NCBI GenBank assembly: GCA_025504975.1
Contig: JANUWI010000006.1
Span: 62,001-126,000 of the forward strand
Direction of reading: 5' to 3'
Length of the DNA: 64,000 bases
From: Plenodomus lindquistii
Taxonomy: Eukaryota > Ascomycota > Dothideomycetes > Pleosporales > Leptosphaeriaceae
Positions 11,184 through 24,000 of the stretch are shown piece by piece (within the stretch, counting starts at the first letter, position 1; the number at the start of each line of letters is the position of its first letter). Under the pieces are notes generated by a model, which did not search any database, was not told the origin of the DNA, and saw only the letters and a list, made by a program, of their open reading frames with translations. A program made the translations under genes and the position numbers.

Positions 11184-11848
11184 ATGCGTTTCCAGGCTAC
11201 CATTGTCGCTTTCGCTGCCTCGCTCGCCTTGACTGGCGCGCAGGACCTGTCTGCTGTGCCCCAGTGCGCTGTACGTTCAGCTTCACATCCCGGCGATTCC
11301 AAGCGTCGATTACATGTGTTCATCTGCTAATACCGCTACAGCTGCCTTGCTTGCTCCAGGCTATCCCCTCCTCCGGCTGCTCTGCCACCGATATCACCTG
11401 CCAGTGCACAACTGGTCAGGCAGCGCTCACCGAATCCCTCTTGGGATGTGTTCCCAACGCCTGCAGCGCTGAAGACCAGGCCAGTATGTTCATCAAAAAT
11501 CTTTGTTCGTCGTGCAACCGCTGATCATGACCTCTAGGGCTCACTCCTGCCCTTCTCGCTGTCTGCCAGTCCGCTGGTATCAGCGTCTCAGCCCCTGCCA
11601 GCGCCGCTGCCTCGGCTGTCTCCTCCGCCGTTCAGTCCGCCCAGTCTGGGCTCAGCTCTGCCATCGCCTCTGTCGCGTCCTCTGCTTCTGCTGCCGCCTC
11701 TTCAGCTGCCTCTGCCGCTTCCTCCGCTGCCTCTGGTATGGCATCGGCTACCGGCTCTGCTCCTCCCCAGGTCTCCACCGCCGCCGCCGCTGCCAACTTC
11801 GCTGGCCTCGGTGCCGTTGCCATGGGTCTTGCTGCTTTCGCTTTGTAG
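11184..11848 (+). CDS. CFEM-domain GPI-anchored cell-surface protein, 179 aa
   Basis: Three exons: 11184-11270, 11342-11483 and 11538-11848. The introns are 71 and 54 nt, the first with a CTAAT branch-like site. Residues 1-19 are a signal peptide (MRFQATIVAFAASLALTGA). The CFEM domain carries eight cysteines at 28, 32, 42, 49, 51, 65, 70 and 86, in the family's spacing. Asp46 lies three residues before the CxC pair, where characterised CFEM proteins such as Candida Csa2 place their haem-iron ligand. Residues about 92-160 are a Ser/Ala-rich stalk, and the C-terminus is hydrophobic (ANFAGLGAVAMGLAAFAL), as for GPI attachment. Known family roles include haem/iron capture, wall structure and host contact; which applies here is not shown. 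It is tail to tail with the next gene, 112 bp away. Confidence 0.92.
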
Positions 11849-11960
11849 ATGGAGGTCCCCAGGGGGTCCGACGATCGATGTAATGATGAGGTAGTGTGAC
11901 GAGTGTGGACGATATCCGAGGAGATAATATAATTGCGATACCCTCATGGTCCTTTACGCA

Positions 11961-13064
11961 TCACGCTGCTTCTAGCGCGCTGACCCACTTTGTGGACCAT
12001 GCTGTGAATTCGTCGTCTCCACCTTGCCAATTGTGCTTGACAACGTTCACGGCGTTCTTCGCCTCTGTGCAACACTTGTCCAATGTTTCCTTCGCCCCGA
12101 CTTCATCAAGATCGTAGAACGCGCTCGCCAAATCATCCACCGTCTCGGGTATCGTCTTCATCAGACCCACAAGTTCCGCTAGTTTCTTCCCGCAATCTCC
12201 TGCCGCGCCGCTGGACGCATCCTTCGCGGGCGGAGGGCTTGCCGAATACGTCTTGAGCCTCCGCTTGATCAGCGCCTGGTATAGCATCCCGATCATCTTG
12301 AGTTTCTTGACGCTAGCATCGAGCAGCTCCTTCAGTTCCTTGTCGTCCTTGCCGAGCTTGTTCGACGAGCCAAACATGTCATCTTCGTCATCTTCGCTGT
12401 GCTCTGCTTCGTCGTTGTCGTTTTCGTCAATATCTTCGCCCCATTCCTTGAGCTCTTCGATGGCGTCGAGGAGGACTGCTCGCAGTTCGCCTGCCTTCTT
12501 GACGACGAGGCCTACGATGCCATCGGCGCACAGCTTGAGGAGCGTGTCGCATGCTTCCCAGACCACGCCAGTCGCGGAGAGAACCTCTTGCTTCTCGCTT
12601 TTTGTGGGTGCCGTGTCTTTCTTGGTTGTTTGTCGCTTCTCTGCCATCTTGAGGACAAGGGCAAGTACATCGCCCCACGTACCAAGCAGTCTTCGGACTT
12701 GTGACTTGACTTCCACACGCATGATGTTGCCGACAGAGTCAGGTTGGCCGCCTTTGGGTGTATGGGATGCGGCAGCGACCATGCCACTGAGAGGACCTGA
12801 GCTCACGTCATTGAGCTTTGCTATTATCGCGGAAGGCGTTAGGGGAGGAGTAATTAGGAGGAGCGATAGTGTGGTTGTGTGAGATTTGAGGAGGGTAGTT
12901 GCAGCCTTGATAACATCGAGGGGGTTTGGCAAGTCGTCCGCTGTGGTTTGCGATGGTGACGGTGAATCCTTTGCAGGCGCTAGCGATGTTTGATAGCGTG
13001 ATAGTAGTGTCTGCGAGGACTTGGTAAGGTCTACAAGGGTTTGTATATCTCTCGGCTTTGCCAT
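11961..13064 (-). CDS. GCIP/cyclin-D1-binding-protein-1-like protein, 367 aa
   Basis: One uninterrupted frame read from an ATG at 13064 (MAKPRDIQTL) to a TGA at 11961-11963. The frame extends five codons further upstream, but without an ATG. The protein is mostly predicted helix. The segment around residues 166-206 (VVWEACDTLLKL then DAIEELKEW) resembles the GCIP family, named for human CCNDBP1. An acidic, probably disordered linker occupies about 209-231 (DEDIDE/EDDEDD type). A helical C-terminal half follows (KKLKMIGMLYQALIKRR). Length fits the family, about 360 aa in animals. In animals the protein binds cyclin D and HLH factors; the fungal role is not established to my knowledge. The family assignment rests on my recall of the pattern. 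Opposed and convergent to the CFEM gene. Confidence 0.75.
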   Translation of the reverse strand: MAKPRDIQTLVDLTKSSQTLLSRYQTSLAPAKDSPSPSQTTADDLPNPLDVIKAATTLLKSHTTTLSLLLITPPLTPSAIIAKLNDVSSGPLSGMVAAASHTPKGGQPDSVGNIMRVEVKSQVRRLLGTWGDVLALVLKMAEKRQTTKKDTAPTKSEKQEVLSATGVVWEACDTLLKLCADGIVGLVVKKAGELRAVLLDAIEELKEWGEDIDENDNDEAEHSEDDEDDMFGSSNKLGKDDKELKELLDASVKKLKMIGMLYQALIKRRLKTYSASPPPAKDASSGAAGDCGKKLAELVGLMKTIPETVDDLASAFYDLDEVGAKETLDKCCTEAKNAVNVVKHNWQGGDDEFTAWSTKWVSALEAA

Positions 13065-14272
13065 GTCGTCGTCCTTCAAGACTCATACGCGAATAGCGTC
13101 GGTGGACGAACGTGTTGTTAGACTCAAAAATATATTTGGTGGGGTGGCCGGGCTTGGACTAGGTACGTTAGCGGGGTTGTTCCGCATCGTTTGCTGCATC
13201 ACCCTTACCTTCTTCTCTAGAACCGACCCCTCTATGCCTGTTCTTCACATGACGCAATTTCACCACATAATATGACCTGTATAGCGAGTGAGTTTCTCCC
13301 ATAATTTGGGCCGAGAAAACACGTCTTCGATGGCATATGTAGGACGCAAGCTGAACGCAGGCTCAAAGTCAGGATATCCAGATAAGCCACAAGTGTGGGA
13401 TGCTAGTTTCAATGCATGCCATCCTAACACTGGATACTCGGTATTGACGGGTGTCTTCGTAAGATAATGGTCACAGGGTCGAACTGTATTGTGTCAGGTG
13501 CAATCTTTCTTATCTACGTACGCAGTGCATGACTTTCGATCACCGATCTAAGTAGGTTGAGCAGGCTCCGTTCCGCTCCACATCGAGATCCCTGAGACTT
13601 GCCAATCCTACAGTGTGAATCAAATATTGCCTTTGAGACAATGCGGGGAGATCCAAGGTTGGGTTGTGTATGCACCGTGGTGTCAGTGGTCCTCAAATCG
13701 GCGTCATTTTATGCTGCGGCCGAGATGTGCGACTAACCTACCGGTAAGTACCAACATGACAGAGTAGGCAAGAGCCGTCATGATGGCCACGTATGAACGC
13801 CTCAGCGGGATCATTGCTTCCGCGCAATCTCGCCAGGCATACCAGAACCAATGAAGGCGTCAAATCTTGAGCACATGAGTATTCTGCTGCAGCAACATGC
13901 AAAGGCCTTCCAAGATCAGCCTGAGGCATGCAAGACAGTGATTGGGCTGATACAGCCAGCAGGCAAGAAGAATTCAAGGCAAAAGGTTGCCTGCGCAATA
14001 TATCTGATTGTTGAGAGCACGCAGGCGACGCGGCATGTGAATAATTGGGCACGCACTGGCAGTACCGAGCGATTATCGCAGAGCCTCAATCGTGCCAAAA
14101 ATCAGCCTGAGGTGTCTTCGTGGATATGGCAGCAAGGCGGAGCTTGGTGATCTCAATGTACAGCCTCTTCGGTTGCATTCTTTTACTCTGACCGGCCTAC
14201 CACTGCGGACGCCACTTCCCTGCGTTGATTGTCAGCTTTCGCCTATGGGAGCTCCACACACACACCACCACC
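13065..14272. other. Intergenic, no gene recognised
   Basis: The first 100 bases are the leader/promoter side of the GCIP-like gene. Further on, short open frames on both strands (for example 13851-14150 on the plus strand) have no motif or family resemblance I can defend. Composition is ordinary. Confidence 0.45.
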
Positions 14273-14578
14273 ATGACGTGGAGTTGGCAAACTTTTGATC
14301 TTCACCGGTTGAGATGCGTGGATCTAGAGAACTTTCTCATTGGCATATTTGACAACTATGACTTCCAGATCAGTGTAAGTGCCATGGGAAAAGGCAAGAC
14401 TCGAGACTGACTGGCTAACAGGTAGTGAACGGTTCCTACCAGTCCTGGTGCGAGCGTGCTCTTACTCCTGTATGACCTCTTCTACGACGAAAGTAGCTTG
14501 GGTGACGTTTACTTACTATGTGACACACAGGACGAGGAGTCTCAACTTGTAGCCCTCCGCCAAACCGATTATATCTAA
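14273..14578 (+). CDS. Possible small spliced gene, 65 aa, unknown function
   Basis: The ATG at 14273 is in good context (accaccATGa). Three exons fit with GT-AG introns: 14273-14374, 14422-14469 and 14531-14578. The first intron (47 nt) has a gtaagt donor and ctaacag acceptor; the second (61 nt) has a gtatga donor and cacacag acceptor. The translation begins MTWSWQTFDLHRLRCVDLEN and ends EESQLVALRQTDYI before a TAA. All joins keep frame, and the product is rich in aromatic and charged residues, with no signal peptide. I do not recognise it. It may instead be a decayed fragment of a longer protein, since the next gene downstream is broken. Confidence 0.4.
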
Positions 14579-14773
14579 ATCAGGAATTGAGCAGCATCGT
14601 CTGATGGAAGCAAAGTTACATGACCAATAAAGTCATACAATTTCAAGGCTCACTCGCACGTGAGAGGCTGCAGGTCGGGCTTGTTGGACGCCCTTAGTAT
14701 TGCCTGACTCTAGCTAGACCGCAGTCAATTACGGGACGCGCTTATCAGTATCAATAATGCGGAGAGGCATTAA

Positions 14774-16989
14774 ATGAAACTAGAACTACCCACATGCTTC
14801 ACAATGAACGAATTACCTCAATCGTGTAGCAATTTCTTGGAATATTCTACAAATCTATTCGGAGACAAGTCGCCCAGCCACACCCTAAGTGGGTGTCGAG
14901 CCCTATTGCAGGCTCAAAGTAGACGGCTCTTCGAAGACTCGCGTCAGTCTGTTGTCGACTTCCTGGAGACTCGAGACGGTGGTCAAGGTAGACACACAAA
15001 GTTCTTTGTGGTAATGAATTGGTGCTGAGCGATCCAAGGTCATAGCTCCAAATCGATAGGAAGTCTCAACGATCTCAAACGTCATCTCAGAGATGCGACC
15101 TTAGCAGATCATCAGGATCCTAAGTGTCGCTATGTGCCAGTAAGCTCGAGCTTTCGTCTCGGTACGTGCTGATAGCCGCAGATTCTTGCATGCACCGCAT
15201 AGCCGAGCCCCACTGCGTATCACGTTCGATATGCTAAGATTTCTGTTCACCTACCATCAGATAATGCATCACTTCCTGGATTTCCTATTTCCATTTGGAG
15301 AGAAGATATACGCGCAAGATAGCCAGTTTAGTGGCTTTAGGGACGAGTCTCAATTGCCATTACAGCGAAAATGGGGAGGAGTTCCCGAATTGGGTCGCTT
15401 TGAAATGATGCTACGCTGTTGCTACAACCTACGGTCCGTGGAAACCTCTCCAGATCTCAACCTGGCCGGTCATGGTCAATCCGGCAGGTTTCGGTGTATT
15501 AAGTGTTTGACCTGCACAGCGGTCAAACCTTGTGGGTTGTGGTCAAGGGCAGTCAGTCGATGAAGGATCAAATTACTGAAGTGAGTAAGACCAAGCTTTG
15601 AACGACAACAAGCTCCATCAGTCAGCTATTTACCGTTCTTCTCCACACTCATCAAATGATCTGTAGATGGTCATGCGAGAACTGGCGCTGGTACATCAAT
15701 GATCTGGAGATGGAACCGCAGAAGCTCACTAGGGAGGTTCTTGTAGCTCCTGTGATGAAAGGATCTAGCAAGATTTCTCCTCAACTCACAGATCCTCGCA
15801 GTCCTGGAAGTCCCCAATCACGATCGAGTACGTTCCCTTCACCGTCGAAATTCGCCACGTTCCCATCGCCAAGTTTGCATCGTGCTGCTACCGGCACATC
15901 TTCCTCAATGTGGTCTGATCGCCAGTACCAGAAATCCTGTACACAGATTGCGCCTTTGAACTTGGACACGCGCGCATGCGAGGAACAACTAGGTAGCTAT
16001 ATTGCGAATAATGGAGACTCCAAAGCAATCGGCTTACGCAGACCCAAGTTCATCACTGCTATAATCGGCGTTTTCCAAAATTTAAGGCGTTGCGACATCA
16101 AAACTCTTCGGTCACGATGTCGACATGGTATTAATCTCGGGGTGGACGCTGACCTTGAGATGAGCATTCCCGTTGCACGTAGCAATGCCAGACAAGCGCC
16201 CCTAGAGCTATCGCTATCCTCGATAGACGAGATGAAGGAGGATTCAAGTAGGAGTATAACCTTCAGGGAACTACAGGGAGTTCACTACATTGAAGAAAGG
16301 GCCCAGGAGATTTTGTTAGTGTCCAAATCGAACATCGACGTCCTGGATGAATTAAGAGCGCACTATACCAACGCGCAAGCTCACAGCAGTTCTCCAGAGA
16401 TAATTCAGGTCGAATGCAAAGAAAACCTCTTGGAATTTTATATGGGTGTACAGGCTGTGAAGAAGGAGTTGCAAATGCTGCAATCGTTGGCAAATCGTAA
16501 GACTCTGGTGCGTCGCTTATCCACATCTGGCCCGCAAAGCTCTAATTCTAATCACACAATAGCTCAACAATATTTTGAAACATCAGAGTATAAAAGCTAG
16601 CGAATCTTTAGCGGCACAAACCCTGGCGTCTGCAGACAACATGGAACTCATGACTACAGCCATGTATGAGATCGCCCACAAGACCAAACAAGAGACGGTC
16701 TCGATGCGAATCATCACATCAGTTACCCTCTTCTTTCTTCCAGCCACATTCATTGTAGTGAATTGCCAGTTTGTTGAGACTGCTAAGTGCGAGCGAAGTT
16801 GATCACTCGTAGACGTTCATGAGTACTGATATCCTCAAGTATGAGAATGGTGTGGGAAAATTCGAGATGGACCGACTCAGGATCTATCTCGCAATCTTCT
16901 TGCCTCTGACGGCATTGACTTTAATTGCCTGGTTTGTGATATACCGTTTCGCTAAGAGTAAAGGGGCTGCCAAGAGTAATGCCATCTAG
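14774..16989 (+). pseudogene. CorA-like fungal membrane-protein gene, apparently inactivated
   Basis: Pieces match, in order, a fungal CorA-like family I know from Pezizomycotina: an N-terminal part (from 14774 or the ATG at 14804), HSRAPLRITFDMLRFLFTYH and DFLFPFGEKIYAQDSQFSGF (15204-15350), ENWRWYINDLEM (about 15674-15712), a variable Ser/Pro linker, FRELQGVHYIEERAQEILLV (16263-16322), then the end KTKQETVSMRIITSVTLFFL and a second membrane helix. Plausible introns are 14988-15029, 15140-15181, 15581-15625, 16508-16562 and 16758-16812. Two problems remain. The frame is lost across 15130-15190, whichever visible splice sites are used. At 15440-15502 a one-base shift is followed by an in-frame TAA (15500-15502), inside the conserved WSIRQ...VFDLHSGQTLWVVVKG region. 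The TAA is one C-to-T change from CAA, a typical RIP product. The usual CorA GMN motif is absent; MSTD stands near its place. Substrate is unknown. Confidence 0.7.
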
Positions 16990-17280
16990 CAGCCACGATT
17001 GTACTCTGGGAAACTCTACCGCAGAAACATGCTCGGGCATTTTGAGGTCTAGGGATCTCAATTGTTGTAAGGAGCAGTAGCGCGCTAGGTATATGGACGC
17101 AATCGTACAACTAACATTCGCCGAAACGTATGTCTAGCTTCTGTTAAAAGGTTTATTGTTGCACGTACACAGGTACTCAGCCAAAGCTGTACCCACTTGA
17201 TCTCGGAATTTTCCGTGAAGCTCCCCTGCTTACGCCCACGTGATCCCACGTAGCAAGAGTGTATATAGTACAATCTCTTC
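16990..17280. other. Transition from gene space to the AT-rich block
   Basis: No gene. Composition is ordinary up to about 17,280 and then changes abruptly to AT-rich DNA dense in TA steps. Confidence 0.7.
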
Positions 17281-17439
17281 CTAGCTAGTAATATAATAAT
17301 CTATCTCCTAATTATTACTAAGCACCTATTTCTATAATAGTTATAAGCCTAAAAGCGGTTTTTTATTTTTAATTTATTTAAATATTTGTTAATAAAGGCG
17401 CTTTAAAGTAGGTATTTAAATACTCTAATTTTTACTAAT

Positions 17440-17850
17440 TATAATAGCTTAAGGATATAAAGTACTAAAGAGTGTCTAAATTAGCTTAAAGGTATATAGA
17501 AGTACGCGTAGATTAGAAAGCTAAATAAATTATATTTTTATAGGCTTTATATAAAAGGATAAAAAAATTATATCTCTATAGTTCTATTAAAAAAGTAAGC
17601 TATATAGAATAGAATATAGTAGTAGTTCTAGACTTTTATAAAGTTTTTTTCTTTTCTACTATATTAGCACGTAGGTAATAGTAAAGTAAACATTTCTATA
17701 GAATCTAAATCTAGTATAGTATAGAAAGTATTTAAAAAAAATTAGTATAGTTTTCTATTTTTTATAAGCTTATATAAAGAAAAATTAAAGTAGTTTATAA
17801 AAAGGCTTTTATAGCTAAAACTTATTATTATAATAGAATATAGCTGTATA
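17440..17850 (-). repeat. LTR of Gypsy B1 (3' side), copy R1
   Basis: Homologous to R2 (33,300-33,717), R3 (39,095-39,511), R4 (48,010-48,391) and the fragment R5 (57,371-57,604). A shared landmark is attagcacgtaggtaatag. Differences are mostly C/T and G/A. Confidence 0.78.
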
Positions 17851-20547
17851 ATATTACTTTTTTACTTCTAAATAAATAGTTTTATATCTAAATACCTATT
17901 ATATAATCTATATATAAAATCTATTTTAAAATTACTATTTTATTAAAGTAAATATAACTTTATATTTATAATAAATTAATAATTATTATAATAACTATTT
18001 AATTTAGTAGTTACTCTAGTAGAATATAATAATTTTATTAATATTATAATTTTTTTTTACTATTTATACTTTATACTTTTATTATATTTACTTTAATAGT
18101 ATTTATTATTACTTTTAATACTAGTACTAAATAGCTTTTATAATAATATCTATTTTTATACTATTAAATATATAATTTTTAGTCTATTAAACTTTTTATT
18201 TATACTCTATCTACGCCTAGTTATATAATAAATTTAAATTTATATATTAATTTGAATTAGTAGGCTTAAAAAAGTATACTTATTATAAACTTTTTAATAA
18301 AAAGTATAAACTAGTAAATAGCTATTTTTTCCTACTAGTTTAGAGCTTTTTTTTACTTTTTTAAGTACCTATATATATAGAACTAGAATATAACTAAATT
18401 ATAATAGTGCTTTATAATTTTAAAAGCTTTACTATATAGGCTATACTAGCTAATAAAAATAAAATAAAAAAGTTTAAAGCTAAACTAGTAGATATTAAAG
18501 CTATAGCTAGCTTAAGTATAATAATATTAGCTTTTATAGTATATATAGTAACTATATAGTTTACTAGCTTTAGTATAATTAATATAATACTAGTAAACTA
18601 CTAAATATAATAAATAAAGTTTTAAAACTAATATAAAAAGGTTTTAGACTTATATAAAAAAATAAAGCTTTTTTAGAAAAATATAGTAGCTTTAGCAGCT
18701 ACTACTTCTAAAAAAGCTCTAGGTTTTTCTAGTTATAAAATAAATATAAACCTACTTAAAAGTCTAATAAAAAGTTTTTAAATTAAAAAAGTACTAAAAG
18801 CTCTAAATTAAATATAGTACGTAATACCTCTAATAGTAAAATAAAAGTTTAAATATTATAGTAGAAAATAGGTAGGCTTTAAAAAGCTTCTATACCTATC
18901 TATATTAATTAGTTTACTAGACTAGAAGTTTTATTTATTAAAGGCTATATACTAATTTTAATTATTAGCTATAATTTTTATATATTAATAATATAATAAC
19001 AATTAAATTTATAAAATATTATTATTTACTATTTATAATATATCTTTAATATTTTTTTATTAAAAGCTATCTATATAGTATCTAGAGAGATTTTAAATAA
19101 TTAAAATACTTTAAGTAAAAGTTTTATAGTTTATAAAAAATGCTTATAAAATAAAAAGCTAGATATTATATTAGATTTAGATTATATTCTACCTAGCTAG
19201 GTTTATATTTTAAGTAATTTTAACTAAGTTTATTAGTAGAAATTTTTTTAACTTTTTACTTTTTTATACTTTATATAGAAGTAGCTAGTAGCTTTAAAGC
19301 CTTTTATTCTAGTAAAGAGTTATTAAAAACTTTATAAAAAATAATATGTATAAATATATTATATATTTAAAAATTTAATAAAAGTTTAAGTTTATAGAAA
19401 TACCTAAATCATTTAAAAACTTTAAAAATATTTTTTATATTTTAAATAGCTTTTAGCTTAGTTTTATAGTTACTAAATTAGTAGTTAAAAAATAGACTTT
19501 ATTATCTATATTTTTAGTTAATAAAATATTAGTAGGCATTAATAGTAGAATATATTTAATTTTATACTTTTTCTATATTTATTTTTACCTAGTTTCTATG
19601 TATTATATATATAAATAGCTAGATTATAAACTTTCTAGAAGTTAACCTTTTTAAAAGAACTTACTACTTTTAAATAGTACTAGTTCTAGCTCTATTTAGG
19701 TTTAGAACTATATAGAAGTAAGTATAATACTATATCTATTAACGCGTATAAAAGTATTATCTAGAATTAGTTTACTAAAAAAAAAGTATACTATAATTAT
19801 TCTAGTAGTATATTATAAAAGATTATAGTTTTAAATTAATATACTTATTTATAATTTTAGTTTAGCTATTAGTTATTTATAATAGGTAGTAGAGAGCTAT
19901 ATTTTAATAGTTATAATATAATAAAATTTAAACTTTAAATTAGAAAATAAACTAGTTACTATAGTCTAAAATAATACTTTTAGAAGTATATCTAAAGTAA
20001 TATACCTATTATCTAAATAATTAAATTAAGTTTTAAATATCTATTATTTTATAGTAGAAAATTATAATTACTTATTTAAAAAGTTAGTTAATAATTACTA
20101 GAATCTAATTATAGCTATATTAGTTTTTTTAAAAAAATTCTAGGTCTATTATAAAATCTTATATTAGTTTCTTTAACATTATTAAAAAGTAAAAAACAAA
20201 TTTAAATTTAAATCTATTTTAGATAGAATCTTTAATAGGTAACGTAGTTACGCACGTATTACTTATAAATAGGTTCTATTTTATTCTAGAAATATAATTA
20301 TATAAATAACTAGTAAGTTTTTATAGTATTTAAATAGGCTATAAATATTTAATTATATACTTTTTTAATAAGCAATATATAAAGTAGAAAATCTATAGAG
20401 ATATAAAAGTAGTTACTATATAGAAAAAGTCTATTATCTATCTAATAATAAAAAAGTAGTAAAAAGCGTTCTTTTTTTAAAAACTATTAGTTCTCTTTTA
20501 GTAAGGTTTTTATTAGTTCTAAAAAATCTAGTAATATTATTAGAGTT

Positions 20548-21018
20548 TATATTACAATCCCTCTATAATAAATAAAAATTATAGACTATAAATAGATAAT
20601 ATAGCGCTAGTCTAATAGGCAGCTGTATAATATTATATATTATATAACTAATAGCTATAATAGCTTCTATTATAGCTAGTAATAGACGTATATAATAGCT
20701 AATAATAAATATATATAATAGCTAATAGTAAATACACGTGCTAGCTACTAATAAATATAATAGCTTCTATTATACCTATTACATAGGTATATAGAAATAT
20801 TAAAATGCTTTTATAGTAGATTATTTTTAATTTATATAAATAAGTAAGTAATATATTTAGTTATTTTAAATATATTTATTACTTTTTTTAGAAGCGTATT
20901 TTTACTATTTTAGTAATAAACTACCTCTATCTATATATAACGCCTATTTTTAAAAACTAACTTCTATATTCTTTTTAACACTAGCTACTTTATATTATAG
21001 CTACTTAAAAAAAATTGT
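20548..21018 (+). repeat. 5' LTR of Gypsy A
   Basis: Aligns over its whole length with 27,020-27,490, with differences mainly of the RIP type. Starts near tattacaatcc. Confidence 0.78.
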
Positions 21019-24000
21019 ATACTTTAAATACTTTAAAATAAGTAACATTTTTATAAATACTCTAGATATTTTAATTACTAGCTACTTTAGTACTTACGTA
21101 GCTAAGCCTAACCTCTACTTTTAAAAAAAAGCTAAGTTTAAAATATAGATCCTCTAGTATTATTATTATTTCTATATTAAAAAAAATTAAATTAATAATA
21201 ATAACTAAATTATAATTATAACTAGCTTTATAAATAGAGATACTAAATAGTAGGTTACACTATTTTTGTATAAATATATAGATAAAGATATTATAGACGC
21301 TAAAAATAATAATCTAATTAAAAATTTAAATGTATTTAAAACTAAACTCTAAATAGTTTTTTTTCCTTTTGAAAAATTAATTATTACTAAAGAAAAATCT
21401 AAATATTATAATAAACTAAGTCTACTATAGACTATATAATAATATTCTAGTAATACTAAAAGTAATTTAACTAGAATAATAAAGTATTAATACTTATATA
21501 TAAGCAAGGTTTTAAATTAGAATTTTATAAAAAATTTATAAAACCTAGAAGGATTATTAGAATACTAGATAACCTAGTAGAGAATATAATTTATATTAAT
21601 AATAACTTATATAAACTTAAACTAGCTAAATAAAGCTATAGATAAATATTACTTACTATAAATAGATAGAAGTCTAGAAAAGTTTAAAAATTATAATACT
21701 AGCCTAATAATAAATAAAGCTATTAGGCTTACTAATTTATATAATAGAGTATTTATTAAAGCTATAGTATAGAACCTATATATATTAATAATATTATTAA
21801 AAAAAAAACTTATCTAAAAAAAAGTAACTAAAAGTAGTCTAGTAGAAAGCTATAAACGTGCTATAAATATAGTAAAAAAGGCTACTTTATATAGAACTAC
21901 TAGTCTAAAAATAAAATTATACGCTAGGTTAATATAGTATAAATTAAAGTATTTAATAAAAATATAAATAATAAATAAATAATTATCTCTAGTATTAAAC
22001 TATTTAACTTTAATAGCGTAGTAAACTATTTAGATATCTTTAATACTTTAATTAGCTTATTAAATAATATAAAAAATAAAAGACTACTTTTTATTACTAT
22101 AATCTAGAATTATATATAAAAAGAAACTTTTTTAGATAAAAAAATTAAATAATACCTAAAGTATTAGAAAGCTTTAGTAGTAAACGTAGAAAATTTAAAT
22201 AATATATATAAATTAGTAAAAGAATAGTACACTAAGTAGAAAAAAGTAAAAAAGTTTATTTTATAGTACTAAGCTGCTATACCTCTACTATAGATATAAA
22301 CTATTCTAGTATAATAGAATTAAAAATTTAGTAATATAAAAAAACGCTTAAAAAAAGCTATTTAATAGCTTATAGAATAGCTAACTTATGATATTAATAA
22401 TAGTACTATAATAATTAATAGCTATATTAGAAAATTAATATAAAAACTATAAAATACTTTTAATAATAAAAAGTTTATAGTATAGGTACTATAATAGCTA
22501 AATAATACTATAAATTAGTAGATTACCTATAAAAAAGACTATAATAACTAGGTTTTTTAAAAACTATAGGTATACTAGATTAGGATAGCGTAAAACTACT
22601 ATTTAAAAAAAAGCCTATAGAATAAATAATACTCTAGCTAGAAAAAATAATACTCTAAAGCGCTAGAGTGCTAAATAAAATAAAAGTAATAGACATCTAA
22701 ACTATATAAATAACTAATAAAATAAATAATATAGTAGTATATTATAAAGCTTATATACTTATAATATATATACTATCTATTATTTAGATAAAATAGAAAT
22801 AGAATATTTTCTATATTAATTTAACTACTATACGTACTAAATATATAACTATATAAATAAAACTTACTTTAAATATCTATAGAATAATCGCGTATAAAGC
22901 TACTTTTTAAATTTTAATAATAATAAAGCACGTATAGAAATATAAACTATTTTTAATAGAGTATATTATAATTAAATATAGTATATATACTGTAATCTAG
23001 AATATAGAAAAAATATAAAAATAAAAAACGCTTCTATAAATTTAAAATAAGTGTCTTTTAAACTAGCGTAATACTCTAGTTTTATAAAACATTCTATCTA
23101 CGTAGTAGAAGCTATAGAATTAACTAAGCTTAAAGTAGAGTTTAAAAAATATACTATAATAGCTATAATAGATTTAAAGTATAAAGTTAATATTATATCC
23201 ATGTATATAGTATGTATAGTAGGTCTATATCTATTAGAAAAATAAATTCTTTACGCTATATACGTAATTAATAGTAAAGCTATACTTAGTTAATCTAGAA
23301 TTATAGATAAAATAATAGAATTAGACTTAATTATTATAAATTACTAGAAATGTATAGACTTTAACGTATTTAGCTTTTTAATATATAATATTATTTTTAA
23401 CCTTTTTTAGTTTATAAAATATAATCCTAGAATTAATTAAAGATTAAAAATGTTTTAATTTAAGTACTATAGATTAGACGTAACTAAAAGCTAGCCTATA
23501 TATTATTATTATATAATAGTAGATAAAAAATAAATTATAGTATATAATATAGAAATAATTATTAGAGAATAATACCTAAATAAAGATAACTATAAATAAT
23601 ATAGGTCTAGCTCTATAGATACTAATAAAGTACTACTAGGTTAATAGATAAAAGTAAAAAAAAACTACGTAACTTTAGAGATTTTTAAAAAGTATAAAAA
23701 ATTTAAGCTACTTTTTTAGAAAAAGATAAGTATAGTAGTATTGCCTAAATATAAGCTTTAGAATTATAAAATTATTCTATAAAAAAAAAAGTAACTAACT
23801 TTTAAACTAATTTATAAACTATTAGAAAAAGAATTTAAAATACTAAAAAAATATATTAAAATTAACCTAAAAAAAAATTTATATTATTTTTTAAATTACT
23901 AGTAGGCTACCCTATTTCTTTTATACTAAAAAAAAAGTAAGCTATAGTTATATATTAACTATAAAAAGTTTAATAATATTATAATTAAAAATTAATACCT

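Noticed and set aside
15581..15625. TGA at 15,599 as a third disruption of the CorA-like gene
   Set aside because: A 45-nt intron with a GTGAGT donor and GTCAG acceptor removes it and keeps frame, so it is not counted as damage.
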